Source: an uncultured Candidatus Neoarthromitus sp. (GTDB taxonomy: Bacteria; Bacillota; Clostridia; Clostridiales; Clostridiaceae). Taken from it: 64,000 bases of DNA. This document shows, one piece after another, positions 51,423 through 59,988 of this stretch. The notes under the pieces were generated by a model, which searched no databases, was not told where the DNA came from, and worked only from the letters and a program-made list of their open reading frames with translations. Made by a program: the position numbers and the translations under genes. The DNA lies in the NCBI GenBank assembly GCA_937890765.1, contig CALADQ010000010.1:37552-101551 (forward strand). The letters are read 5' to 3'. Each line of letters opens with the position of its first letter. The first letter of the stretch is position 1.

Positions 51423-51449
51423 ACACTGCTAACTTAAGCAGTGTTTTTT
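51421..51449 (+). terminator. Terminator after the toxin-antitoxin pair
   Basis: AAACACTGCT (51421-51430) pairs with AGCAGTGTTT (51437-51446) around a 6-base loop and is followed by T residues to 51449. It lies inside the head gene cluster, so late transcription must read through it or be restarted downstream; no clear promoter is seen in the 93 bases before the scaffold gene. Confidence 0.88.
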
Positions 51450-51542
51450 GTCGTCTTTTTGGTATTGCAGACGCAAAAGAACAAGTCAAAAAGTACCAGA
51501 CTGAACTGGGATAAAAAATGATTTTGAAAGGATTTTTAAATT

Positions 51543-52136
51543 ATGAAATTAGAAGATTTTATCAAATTGGGATTAGATGAAGAAACGGCTAAAAAGTGTG
51601 AAACAGCGTTACTAGAAGAGCTTAAAGGGTACATACCTAAAAGTAGATTTGACGAGATTAACAATGAGAAAAAGAAGTTGGAAGCTGATGTAAAAGACAG
51701 AAATAAACAGCTTGAAGATTTGAAGAAGTCTAGCGGAGATAACGAAGAGCTTAAGAAACAAATTGAGCAGTTGCAAAAAGATAATAAACTGAAAGAAGAA
51801 AATTACGCATTGGAAATGAAGAAATTTAAAGTTGATGCAGCAATAGATAGAGCCTTATCTGGTGCAGGGGCGAAGAATATTAAATCCGTGAAAGCGTTGT
51901 TAGAGGGTATAGAAAAATACGAATTGAAAGATGATGGAACTATTGATGGTTTGGATTATCAAATTACTAAAATTAGAGAATCTGACCCATACTTATTTAG
52001 TTCATCTGAAACCACAATCAAAGGTATCAAACCGTCTGAATCTTTAGCTGATGGTAAAAATGTAGATCCTAAAAATATGACTTATTCACAGTTAGTTGAG
52101 CATATGGCAAACAATCCTGATTTTGTATTAGATTAA
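51543..52136 (+). CDS. Phage scaffolding protein (GP20 type)
   Basis: A 197-residue acidic/basic coiled-coil protein. EETAKKCETALLEELKGYIPKSRFDEINNEKKKLEADVKDRNKQLEDLKK is the GP20 minor structural/scaffold signature, with coiled coil to about residue 105 and a C-terminal domain ending NNPDFVLD. It guides capsid assembly and lies directly before the major capsid gene (11 bases). Confidence 0.9.
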   Translation: MKLEDFIKLGLDEETAKKCETALLEELKGYIPKSRFDEINNEKKKLEADVKDRNKQLEDLKKSSGDNEELKKQIEQLQKDNKLKEENYALEMKKFKVDAAIDRALSGAGAKNIKSVKALLEGIEKYELKDDGTIDGLDYQITKIRESDPYLFSSSETTIKGIKPSESLADGKNVDPKNMTYSQLVEHMANNPDFVLD

Positions 52137-52147
52137 AGGAGGTAATT

Positions 52148-53218
52148 ATGTATTTTGATTCTAAAACATTCAACCCAAAAGCGTTTGGGCATTATGTAGA
52201 CCGTATTCCAAATGTTACTAAAAATGAGTTAGCACGTAGTTCAGCAATTGGTACAAATGAGCAAGCAGCAAAAGCCTTATCCAATCAAACAGGGTCTTTG
52301 TATACTACAATCCCTTATTTCGGTAGGATTGATGGTTCTACATCTCAAAATAATGATGGTGCTACAGATATAACATCATCTTCAACTACTACATTTTCAC
52401 AAGGTTTTATAGTAGCTAGTAGAATGGACGGTTGGACAGAAAGAAGCTTTTCTAAAAGCATTACTGCTGGTGTTGATTTTATGGATAATGTGGCTAAGCA
52501 GATTGCAGATTACAAAATGGAAGTTAAGCAAAGCATGATACTTGCAATGCTTAAAGGTATATTTTCTATGACTACTACAGGAAGTACGACAAGAGAACAA
52601 GCTGCTAAAGAATTTATTGACAAGCATACTCATGACTTATCAGGTAAGACAGGGCAAGAGGCTGAGGTTAATGCTGCGTCTCTAAATAGAGCAATACAAC
52701 AAGCATGTGGAGATAATAAAAACATATTTAAGCTTGTTATCATGCACTCAGAGGTTGCAACAAACCTCGAAAATATGAAACTTTTAAAATACATGACACA
52801 AACAGATTCTCATGGAATTGAAAGAGAATTATCACTTGGTACTTGGAATGGAAGACTTGTTTTAATTGATGACAACATGCCAGTTGATGAGACTAAAGGT
52901 AGAGCTGCTTTAGGTTCTCCGACTTACACTACATACATTCTTGGGGAAAACTCTTTAATTTTAGACTCCATCGGCGACCCCAATCCTTATGAGATTTACC
53001 GAAAACCGGAAGTTAATGGAGGTACAGATTATTTATTTGTTAGGGACAGATTTATTTGTGGTGTTGACGGTATTAGCTTTGAGCGACCAGTATCTTTAAC
53101 AGCATCAGCGTCTAATGCGGATTTAGCAAATGGTGCTAACTGGGCTGTAATCAACGATGGTACTAAAGCTATCCCTCATAAATCCATTGCTATTGCAAGG
53201 ATACTTTCTAAAGGGTAA
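52148..53218 (+). CDS. Major capsid protein
   Basis: A 356-residue phage capsid protein of the group found in Clostridium myoviruses (MYFDSKTFNPKAFGHYVDRIPN, AALSNQTGSLYTTIPYFG-like region near 42-60, LVLIDDNMPVDE near 238, TTYILGENSLI near 262, YEIYRKPEVNGGTDYLFVRDRF near 281-302). It probably has the HK97 fold. GGAGG precedes the ATG. Position between scaffold and connector genes supports the call. Confidence 0.9.
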   Translation: MYFDSKTFNPKAFGHYVDRIPNVTKNELARSSAIGTNEQAAKALSNQTGSLYTTIPYFGRIDGSTSQNNDGATDITSSSTTTFSQGFIVASRMDGWTERSFSKSITAGVDFMDNVAKQIADYKMEVKQSMILAMLKGIFSMTTTGSTTREQAAKEFIDKHTHDLSGKTGQEAEVNAASLNRAIQQACGDNKNIFKLVIMHSEVATNLENMKLLKYMTQTDSHGIERELSLGTWNGRLVLIDDNMPVDETKGRAALGSPTYTTYILGENSLILDSIGDPNPYEIYRKPEVNGGTDYLFVRDRFICGVDGISFERPVSLTASASNADLANGANWAVINDGTKAIPHKSIAIARILSKG

Positions 53219-53222
53219 AACT

Positions 53223-53603
53223 ATGCAAGATTTAGTTATTAAAAGGTTGGAATCTTTTAACTATGAAGTCTCTCATAGTGATTTGTATATTATCAGATTC
53301 CTAATTGAAAAATCAGAAAATGTGGTTAAGATGGATTGTAATATCTCAGATATTCCGGATACATTAAAAAATGAATTAGTTGATAGAGTTGTAGGTAATT
53401 TTCTACTTGAGAAAAAAACGGTAGACCCTAAAAGTCTTGAGTTTATTAATCTTGAAACTGAGATTAAGCAAATCCAAGAGGGTGACACCAATATTACATT
53501 TAGTGATTCATCTAAAACCCAAGAACAGAGATTGGATGAATACATTAACTATTTAATTCGTAAGGAGATTAATTTGGCATGTTATCGCAGGCTCAGATGG
53601 TAA
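53223..53603 (+). CDS. Head-tail connector protein
   Basis: A 126-residue protein (MQDLVIKRLESFNYEVSHSD...) in the place of the gp6/gp15-like head-tail adaptor. The last part (EYINYLIRKEINLACYRRLRW) matches the end of connector proteins in this phage group. ATG at 53223 is chosen over an upstream frame overlapping the capsid gene. It overlaps the next gene by 25 bases. Confidence 0.75.
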   Translation: MQDLVIKRLESFNYEVSHSDLYIIRFLIEKSENVVKMDCNISDIPDTLKNELVDRVVGNFLLEKKTVDPKSLEFINLETEIKQIQEGDTNITFSDSSKTQEQRLDEYINYLIRKEINLACYRRLRW

Positions 53604-53953
53604 AAATACGCAAAGCTAAAGAGTTAATGTATATTGGTCTGTGTACCGTTATTGAGTATAGGAAAGTCAAAAATGCTAATAAATCAACTGGTTTTAAAGA
53701 AGTTACCACTTTAGAAAATGAACCCTGTAAGTTATCTTTTAAAAGTACGTCTAGTGCTACTGAAACTCAAAATGCGTTTGTCTTAACTCAATCTATAAGC
53801 TTAATCTTATCGCCTGATGTAGTTATTAAAGCAGGTAGTAAAGTTGTAGTTACTCAGAATGGAGTTACAACAGTTTATAAGAGTAGTGGAGAGCCAGAGG
53901 TTTATACAACCCATCAAGAGATACATCTTGAGTTGTTTAAGGGGTGGGCGTAA
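53579..53953 (+). CDS. Head closure-like protein
   Basis: A 124-residue protein rich in beta strands (GLCTVIEYRKVKNANKSTGF, NEPCKLSFKSTSS, VFVLTQSISLILSPDVVIKAGSKVVVTQNG-like region near 71-101). The location between connector and gp10-like gene matches a head completion/closure protein. AAGGAG is 11 bases before the ATG at 53579; an ATG at 53597 is an alternative. Confidence 0.65.
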   Translation: MLSQAQMVKIRKAKELMYIGLCTVIEYRKVKNANKSTGFKEVTTLENEPCKLSFKSTSSATETQNAFVLTQSISLILSPDVVIKAGSKVVVTQNGVTTVYKSSGEPEVYTTHQEIHLELFKGWA

Positions 53954-54372
53954 TGCGTGGACTTGATTTTAAAGATTTAGAAAAGTACTTGGACGTTATA
54001 AACAAACCTCTTGAAAATGGTGAGATAGATGGATTTTTAGAATCACTAGTTAAAGAGTTAGGTGGGAGCTTGTATAGAAATGTTGTTAAACGTACGCCTG
54101 CTGCTGAGGTCAATGGAGGTACTCTTAAAAAAGGTTGGAGAGTTTCAGTTGTTGAGAGATACGGAAAAACTTTTACAGTATTTGTTTTTAATGACGTGCC
54201 GTATGCGATCTATGTAGAAAAAGGACACAGAACAAGAGTTAGAAAAGATGGTACTAGAGGTTGGGTTGAAGGCTACTTTATGCTTGAGCGAGCCGAGATG
54301 GATATTGAAAAAGTTATGCATAAGATAGTTAAAGCTAGATATGAAAAATTTTTAGAAGGTGTATTTAAATGA
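53953..54372 (+). CDS. HK97 gp10-like head-tail joining protein
   Basis: A 139-residue protein of the HK97 gp10 family: LGGSLYRNVVKRTPAAEVNGGTLKKGW (near 37-63) followed by VFVFNDVPYAIYVEKGHRTR (near 76-95) is the typical pattern of neck/tail completion proteins. ATG at 53953 overlaps the previous stop by one base. Its stop overlaps the next ATG as ATGA. Confidence 0.88.
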   Translation: MRGLDFKDLEKYLDVINKPLENGEIDGFLESLVKELGGSLYRNVVKRTPAAEVNGGTLKKGWRVSVVERYGKTFTVFVFNDVPYAIYVEKGHRTRVRKDGTRGWVEGYFMLERAEMDIEKVMHKIVKARYEKFLEGVFK

Positions 54373-54791
54373 TTAACTCAATTATAGATGCAATGTGTAT
54401 TGCAATAAATAATGAATTCGGCGATGATTTTGAAATTTACACCGAATCAATAAAGCAAGGTTTTAAAGAGCCTTGCTTTATTGTTTGTCTTGTCGATGCT
54501 GATAATAATCTATACAGAGGTAGAAGATATCAGAGATTTAGTAGATTTTGCATAAACTTTTTTCCTAGCAAAGGAGAAGAGAATAAAAAATGTAACGACT
54601 CAAGTGAAAGGCTTTATAGGTGTTTGGAATGGATTAATGCGGATGGAATGCTACTTAGAGGTACAAAGATGAAACACGATATTTTAGATTCGGTTTTAAA
54701 CTTTTTTGTTGATTACAACATGTTTGAATATAAAACAGAGGATTTAATTCTTATGGGGGATTTAACAATGAGAGTAAATGACAAGAGGTGA
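54369..54791 (+). CDS. Tail terminator-like protein
   Basis: A 140-residue protein of the phage tail terminator (DUF6838-like) type: IIDAMCIAINNEFGDDFEIYTESIKQGFKEPCFIVCLVDAD and RRYQRFSRFCINFFPSK. It ends the tail tube and joins it to the head. Translation is coupled by ATGA overlap with the gp10-like gene. Confidence 0.8.
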   Translation: MINSIIDAMCIAINNEFGDDFEIYTESIKQGFKEPCFIVCLVDADNNLYRGRRYQRFSRFCINFFPSKGEENKKCNDSSERLYRCLEWINADGMLLRGTKMKHDILDSVLNFFVDYNMFEYKTEDLILMGDLTMRVNDKR

Positions 54792-54795
54792 TGAT

Positions 54796-54978
54796 ATGGC
54801 TAAAAACAACAAACCGGAAGAACTGATGGTTAGTTTTACGAAAGAACAAATTGTAAATAGTAAAAAGTTTGCTAAAAGCAGAGATATTTTACTTAGTCTT
54901 TTAGATGATGATAAACGATATACAATTGCTGAGATAGATAAGATGATTGAAGATTTTTTAAATAAGGAGGTGCACTAG
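54796..54978 (+). CDS. Small tail-region protein before the sheath gene
   Basis: A 60-residue protein (MAKNNKPEELMVSFTKEQIVNSKKFAKSRDILLSLLDDD...TIAEIDKMIEDFLNKEV). The same small gene precedes xkdK in PBSX-like phages, where it resembles a helical DUF of unknown role. ATG at 54796 with GAGGTGAT upstream. Ends one base before the sheath ATG. Confidence 0.7.
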   Translation: MAKNNKPEELMVSFTKEQIVNSKKFAKSRDILLSLLDDDKRYTIAEIDKMIEDFLNKEVH

Positions 54979-56280
54979 ATGGCTTTAGGAGGAGGTACAT
55001 TTGTAACTCAAAATAAAGTATTGCCTGGGGCTTACATAAACTTTGTGTCAGTCAAATCAGCTAATGCCAATTTATCTGATAGAGGTATTGCAACAATGCC
55101 ACTTGAGTTAGATTGGGGTGTTGATGATGCAATATTTGAGGTGACTAACGAGGAGTTGGAAAAAAACTCTCTTAAGATTTTTGGGTATGATTACACCCAT
55201 GAAAAGCTGAAAGGATTAAGAGATTTGTTTAAAAATATAAAACTACTTTATTGTTATAAGTTAACAAGTGGAGGAGTTAAAGCTTCAAATGCTTTGGCCA
55301 CAGCTAAGTATTGCGGAGTTAGAGGTAATGCCCTAAGAATCATAATCAGAACTAATATAGATAATGGATCTAAATTTGATGTTATTACAATGCTAGATGA
55401 TATAGTTGTCGATACTCAAACAGTTGGAGATAAAGCAGAGCTTGTATCAAATTATTATGTAGATTTTAAACCTGATTTAACATTATCAGCTAATGCTGGA
55501 GTGTCTTTGACAGGAGGCACTAATGGTACTGTAAATGGTTCATCGCATCAAAAATATCTAGAAAAGATAGAGGCTTATAGTTTTAATGCTATGGGGGTTT
55601 TAACACTGGAGGATGCAGTAAAAACCTTATATGTTAGTTTTTGTAAAAGGCTTAGAGATGAGGTTGGATCTAAATTTCAGTTAGTTGCATATAACAAACC
55701 TGCTGATTATCTAGGTGTTGTCAATGTTAAAAACAGAGTTATAGATGACGTTGAATCATCAATCGTTTATTTTGTTACAGGGTTGATTGCTGGATGTGCT
55801 GTTAACAAATCAAATCTAAATAAAGTTTATAACGGAGAGTTTAAAATTGATACAGATTATAGTCAATCGCAGCTTATAGAGTGTATTAACTCTGGGGAGT
55901 TTGTTTTACATAAAGTTGGACAAGATGTGAGAGTTTTAGAAGATATTAACTCTAAGGTTACGGTTACAGAGGAGCAGGGAGATGTATTTAAAGATAATCA
56001 AACAATTAGGGTTATCGACCAAATAGCAAATGATACCGCAGTGTTGTTTAACACTAAGTACCTAGGCGAGATACCAAACGATGATGCGGGTAGAATGTCT
56101 TTTTGGGCAGATGTAGTTAAACACCATGAAGAACTGCAGAGGATTAGAGCAATTGAAAAATTTTCAGATGCTGATATCACGGTAACGCAAGGTGATACAA
56201 AAAGATCAGTAGTTGTTAGTGATGCTGTTACTGTGATTAACACGATGGCTAAACTTTATATGACCGTTAAGGTTGCATAG
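54979..56280 (+). CDS. xkdK: Tail sheath protein (XkdK-like)
   Basis: A 433-residue contractile tail sheath protein: starts ALGGGTFVTQNKVLPGAYINF, with middle GVLTLEDAVKTLYVSFCKRL-type region and a conserved C-terminal domain (IDQIANDTAVLFNTKYLGEIPNDDAGRMSFWADVVKHH). This gene proves a myovirus-type tail. GGAGG precedes the ATG. Confidence 0.96.
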   Translation: MALGGGTFVTQNKVLPGAYINFVSVKSANANLSDRGIATMPLELDWGVDDAIFEVTNEELEKNSLKIFGYDYTHEKLKGLRDLFKNIKLLYCYKLTSGGVKASNALATAKYCGVRGNALRIIIRTNIDNGSKFDVITMLDDIVVDTQTVGDKAELVSNYYVDFKPDLTLSANAGVSLTGGTNGTVNGSSHQKYLEKIEAYSFNAMGVLTLEDAVKTLYVSFCKRLRDEVGSKFQLVAYNKPADYLGVVNVKNRVIDDVESSIVYFVTGLIAGCAVNKSNLNKVYNGEFKIDTDYSQSQLIECINSGEFVLHKVGQDVRVLEDINSKVTVTEEQGDVFKDNQTIRVIDQIANDTAVLFNTKYLGEIPNDDAGRMSFWADVVKHHEELQRIRAIEKFSDADITVTQGDTKRSVVVSDAVTVINTMAKLYMTVKVA

Positions 56281-56296
56281 ATAGGAGGAATTAAGT

Positions 56297-56773
56297 GTGG
56301 AGAATAACATAACGATGCATGCGTCTCAAGCTATGTCTGCGGCATTAGCTGAGTGCTTTATAACAATTGAGGATAAAAGATACAATTTTATGCAAGCAAT
56401 TGAGATTGAAACGGAGTTTAAAGCTCTGAAAACTAAAATTCCGATCCTTGGTAGACCTGGCAAAGGTAATAAAAAAGTAGGCTGGGAGGGCACGGGTAAA
56501 GCAACTTTCCACTACAACACTTCGATTTTCAGAAAATTGATGGAGAGATATCAAGACACTGGAGAAGATGTGTATTTCGATATGCAAATTACAAATTACG
56601 ACCCATCTAGTAAAAATGGTAAACAAACTGTAATATTATTTGATTGCAATATAGATGGCGGCATTTTAACTAAATTTAATGCTGACGGTGAATATTTGGA
56701 TGAATCAATGGATTTTACATTTGAGCGATTTAAAATGCCAGAGGAATTTATGATTTTAGGAGGTATGTTATAA
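56297..56773 (+). CDS. xkdM: Tail tube protein (XkdM-like)
   Basis: A 158-residue tail core protein: HASQAMSAALAECFITIEDKRYNFMQAIEIETEFKALKTKIPILGRPGKGNKKVGWEG (read in parts) is the XkdM pattern, with FERFKMPEEFMILGGM at the end. GTG start at 56297 with GGAGGAA upstream. The tube lies inside the sheath, and its gene follows the sheath gene as always. Confidence 0.94.
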   Translation: MENNITMHASQAMSAALAECFITIEDKRYNFMQAIEIETEFKALKTKIPILGRPGKGNKKVGWEGTGKATFHYNTSIFRKLMERYQDTGEDVYFDMQITNYDPSSKNGKQTVILFDCNIDGGILTKFNADGEYLDESMDFTFERFKMPEEFMILGGML

Positions 56774-57204
56774 TGTCTAAATTTAAAAATTTTATGAAAG
56801 CTAATCAAATTAAAAGAGAGGACGTAACCCACGCACCAACTAAGTGGCTACGTGATGAAAATGGCGATCCAGTAAAATTTACGCTTAGACCATTAACAAC
56901 TGAAGTACACGAGGAAATTAGAGAGAGTTGTACGGTGGAGGTACCAATTCCAGGCAAATATAACATGTATAGAACTAAACTTAATTCTGGTAAATATTTA
57001 ACAAAAATGCTTGTTAGAAGTATTGTTTATCCGGATTTAAATAATAAAGAATTACAGGATTCTTATGGTGTTATGTCACCAGAAGATTTAATAAAACAGA
57101 TGATTGTAGACCCTGGTGAATATCAAGATTTTGCATCGTTTGTGCAAGAGTTTAATGGATTTAAACTTGACTTTGAGGAAACAGTAAAAGAAGCAAAAAA
57201 CTAA
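56773..57204 (+). CDS. xkdN: Tail assembly chaperone, 0-frame product (XkdN-like)
   Basis: A 143-residue protein of the XkdN family (KWLRDENGDPVKFTLRPLTTEVHEEI, PGKYNMYRTKLNSGKYLTKMLVRSIVYPDLNN). It wraps the tape measure protein before tail assembly, like gpG of lambda. Its last codons contain the slippery heptamer A-AAA-AAC followed at once by TAA-TAA, and a -1 frame continuation encodes the gpT-like extension, so a minor longer product is expected. Confidence 0.92.
   Translation: MSKFKNFMKANQIKREDVTHAPTKWLRDENGDPVKFTLRPLTTEVHEEIRESCTVEVPIPGKYNMYRTKLNSGKYLTKMLVRSIVYPDLNNKELQDSYGVMSPEDLIKQMIVDPGEYQDFASFVQEFNGFKLDFEETVKEAKN
57195..57201 (+). promoter_or_regulatory. Programmed -1 frameshift site
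   Basis: The heptamer A-AAA-AAC (GCA AAA AAC in frame 0) is followed immediately by the tandem stop codons TAA TAA. Slippage by -1 reads CTA ATA AAT GGA and enters a 63-codon open frame. The GGAGGG just downstream is a possible second stimulating element or the start of a structure. Confidence 0.8.
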
Positions 57205-57392
57205 TAAATGGAGGGTGCTGGGAGGCAAACTATGCTTACTACGCTCTCCATAAATTTAAAATTTTGCCCTCTGAATTTGCCAATTTGGGTGAAAGGGATA
57301 AAGCTTTTATCATAGCAAGTATTGACATTAAGATTACAGCTGATAAAAAAGCACAGGAAAAAATCGAATCTAAGGCTAAGAGTAGGAGGTGA
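57201..57392 (+). CDS. Frameshift extension of the tail assembly chaperone
   Basis: This 63-codon frame has no start of its own in the right place. Read after the -1 shift, it begins LINGGCWEANYAYYALHKF and continues ILPSEFANLGERDKAFIIASI, ending KAKSRR. The EANYAYYALHKFK...LPSEF...ER.KAF..A pattern is the hallmark of the second tail chaperone (gpGT-type fusion) in PBSX-like phages. It ends 4 bases before the tape measure ATG, which uses its AGGAGG end as ribosome binding site. Confidence 0.85.
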   Translation, partial: LINGGCWEANYAYYALHKFKILPSEFANLGERDKAFIIASIDIKITADKKAQEKIESKAKSRR

Positions 57393-57396
57393 GTAG

Positions 57397-59988
57397 ATGT
57401 CTTTAAAAACCTCGATAGGATTACAGGATAATTTTAGTCCAGTAATACACAGAATCATAGAATCGGTTAATTTGAGTGTTGCTGCTATGCAGGATTTACA
57501 TCAGAGAGTAAGCACACCTGTAGATCCTGTAGCATTTGATAGCGTAAGGGAAAATATAGATAAAGCTACAATAGGTTTGCAGGATTTAGAGGCAGCAATG
57601 GAGGGGTTAAAACATACAGAAGTCCCAACCCCTGAAATATCTAATCCTAATTTTAATTGGCAATCACCTAAGTTTGAGGTGTTTACAAACTCAGGGATAG
57701 AGAGATTTAAGCAAGAGATAGCTAGTACCAATACGCTAATGACAGAGCTTAATATAAACCAGCTACAATTATCTATGACAGCAGCTAATATGGATATTTT
57801 ACCTCCAGAAGCTCAAGCTGATATGCAAAATGTACAAAGTCGTGTAGTGGCTTTACAAAATAGCTTGCTAAAAATAACTCAAAATCCGCCTAAATTTGCG
57901 AGTGCCGAAGACAACGCAATGTTAGAAAAAACTAGAGCGATTATGGCGCAGATAGCAGACGCACAAAATGAGTTGTCAACAGCTATGGCTAGTATGAATA
58001 TAGAAGCTATTAACCGTGCACAACTCAGGTTAAACAATTCTATTAATGCTGCGGAGATGCATGTAAGAGACAACATAAAAGGTCAACAGGATTTTAACAA
58101 TAAAATTCGAGAAGGTACTAAAGAGGTAAATAAGCTAGCTAAGATGATTAAAGGCGCTGCAGGTGTGTATTTAACTATAAATGGTGCTAAAAAGGCCTTA
58201 GAAATTTCAGATACTATAACCTCGACTACGGCGAGGCTGAACATGATGAATGATGGTATGCAAACCACCGACGAACTTATGCAAAAGATATACGCCTCTG
58301 CTGAGCGATCTAGAGGGTCGTTTCAGGATACTGCAGATGCAGTATCTAAACTTGGTATTATGGCTGGTGATGCGTTTAGTAGTACAGATGAAATTATAGC
58401 TTTTACTGAGCAACTAAACAAACAATTTGCAATAGCTGGGACTGAGGCATCTGGAGTATCTGCAGCGATGTTACAATTAACTCAAGCTATGGGTTCTGGA
58501 GTGTTAAGAGGGGATGAATTTAACAGTTTAAATGAGCAAGCGGCGACTGTTACGCAAGCCATCGCCGAGTACATGCAAATACCAAAAGCAGAGCTTAAAG
58601 ATATAGCAGCAGAGGGTAAAATTACTGCTGACATTGTTAAAAATGCGCTATTGTCCACCGCAAAAGAGACTAACGCCAAATTCGAGACGATGCCGCGTAC
58701 CTTTGCTCAAATCGGCACATCTATACAAAATACAATGCTTATGGCATTTAGACCAATACAAGAGAGATTGAGTGCATTAGCTAAAAGTGAGGCTTTTAAT
58801 GATTTGATCTCCATTATCCAGTATTTCATAGTTACGGTCGCTAATGGAGTTGTATTTGTATTTGATTTAATCGCTCCTGTTGCAGAGTTTTTATATAACA
58901 ATTTGGTTACCATAGGTAAGGCGATAGCCGATAATTGGTCGACCATCGCTCCAATATTAACAGGAGTTGCTATTGCTTTAGGTATCGTAACGGCTGCGTA
59001 TGTTGCCTACAATGCCGTTAAAGCAATAGCGATAGGTTTGCAACAACTGTTTAATCTCGCTTTGTGGAAGTGTCCATTGACGTGGATTATAGCGGCTATC
59101 GTAATAGTTGTTACACTGTTGTATTTGTGGATGGATAACATAGCTAAAACAACAGGAGTTGCCTCCAACGGTTTTGCGCTAATTTGCGGTGGGATCAATG
59201 TTGTTGTGCAAGGATTTTGGAATTTACTTAAATCTGTTGGTAACGTGTTTATGGGCGTGTGGAATGGTGCTAAAGCTATTACACATAACATAAAAACCGC
59301 TTTTAAAAATGCAATATCTAATGTCAGAGCTAGCTTTTATGATTTGTTAGCCGCAGGAACCGATACTATTGCAGGAATTGCGGAGGCGTTAGATAGATTG
59401 CCTTTTGTTAGTATCGACACGTCAGGACTTAGGAGTAAAGCTGACGATTATGCGGCTAAAGCTAAAAGTATACGCGAATCTAAAGGCTCATATAAAAACA
59501 TCAAAGAAGAATTTGATAAAGGAATGAAAACTTTTACCGCCTTTGAAGATGGATGGGCGCAAAAAGCTTTTAACGATGGAATTGCTTGGGGTGAGGGCAT
59601 CTCAGAAAAAGTCGCTAATATCTTCGGTAGTGGCGGAAGTGGTGGAGAGGTAGGATTACCTGATGTGGGTAATCTTGGTCTAGACACACCTAGTGTCGCA
59701 GGTATAGAAGAATCTTTAGGTAATATTGACAAGGGGGTAGGTAAAACTGCAAGTAATACTGGAGCTATTAAAGATTCCTTAGATGTATCTGAAGAAGAAT
59801 TAAAATATCTAAGAGATTTAGCAGAAAGAGAAGTAGTTAACAGGTTTACAACTGCAGAGATTAAAGTCGATATGGGTGGTATCACTAATAATGTTAAAAG
59901 TGGAATGGATTTAGATGGCATTATAGATAAACTCGCAACAGGAGTAGAGGACGCGATGAAAAAAGCAGCGGAGGGAGTACATGTATAG
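57397..59988 (+). CDS. xkdO: Tail tape measure protein (XkdO-like)
   Basis: An 863-residue tape measure protein. The N-terminal part is alpha-helical coiled (residues about 1-240), then the tape measure core (KLAKMIKGAAGVYLTINGAKKALEISD near 245-270; SAAMLQLTQAMGSGVLRGDEFNSL near 352-376). Hydrophobic segments near 475-560 and WIIAAIVIVVTLLYLW (near 562) may cross the membrane during DNA entry. A glycine-rich SGGSGGEVG linker occurs near 750. Its length predicts a tail of the order of 120-130 nm by the usual 1.5 A per residue rule. Confidence 0.95.
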   Translation: MSLKTSIGLQDNFSPVIHRIIESVNLSVAAMQDLHQRVSTPVDPVAFDSVRENIDKATIGLQDLEAAMEGLKHTEVPTPEISNPNFNWQSPKFEVFTNSGIERFKQEIASTNTLMTELNINQLQLSMTAANMDILPPEAQADMQNVQSRVVALQNSLLKITQNPPKFASAEDNAMLEKTRAIMAQIADAQNELSTAMASMNIEAINRAQLRLNNSINAAEMHVRDNIKGQQDFNNKIREGTKEVNKLAKMIKGAAGVYLTINGAKKALEISDTITSTTARLNMMNDGMQTTDELMQKIYASAERSRGSFQDTADAVSKLGIMAGDAFSSTDEIIAFTEQLNKQFAIAGTEASGVSAAMLQLTQAMGSGVLRGDEFNSLNEQAATVTQAIAEYMQIPKAELKDIAAEGKITADIVKNALLSTAKETNAKFETMPRTFAQIGTSIQNTMLMAFRPIQERLSALAKSEAFNDLISIIQYFIVTVANGVVFVFDLIAPVAEFLYNNLVTIGKAIADNWSTIAPILTGVAIALGIVTAAYVAYNAVKAIAIGLQQLFNLALWKCPLTWIIAAIVIVVTLLYLWMDNIAKTTGVASNGFALICGGINVVVQGFWNLLKSVGNVFMGVWNGAKAITHNIKTAFKNAISNVRASFYDLLAAGTDTIAGIAEALDRLPFVSIDTSGLRSKADDYAAKAKSIRESKGSYKNIKEEFDKGMKTFTAFEDGWAQKAFNDGIAWGEGISEKVANIFGSGGSGGEVGLPDVGNLGLDTPSVAGIEESLGNIDKGVGKTASNTGAIKDSLDVSEEELKYLRDLAEREVVNRFTTAEIKVDMGGITNNVKSGMDLDGIIDKLATGVEDAMKKAAEGVHV

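Noticed and set aside
57204..57397. Independent gene with ATG at 57208 after the tail chaperone
   Set aside because: That ATG (ATGGAGGGTGC) is in a frame that stops soon; the conserved protein sequence is in the -1 frame without its own start, so frameshifting explains it better.
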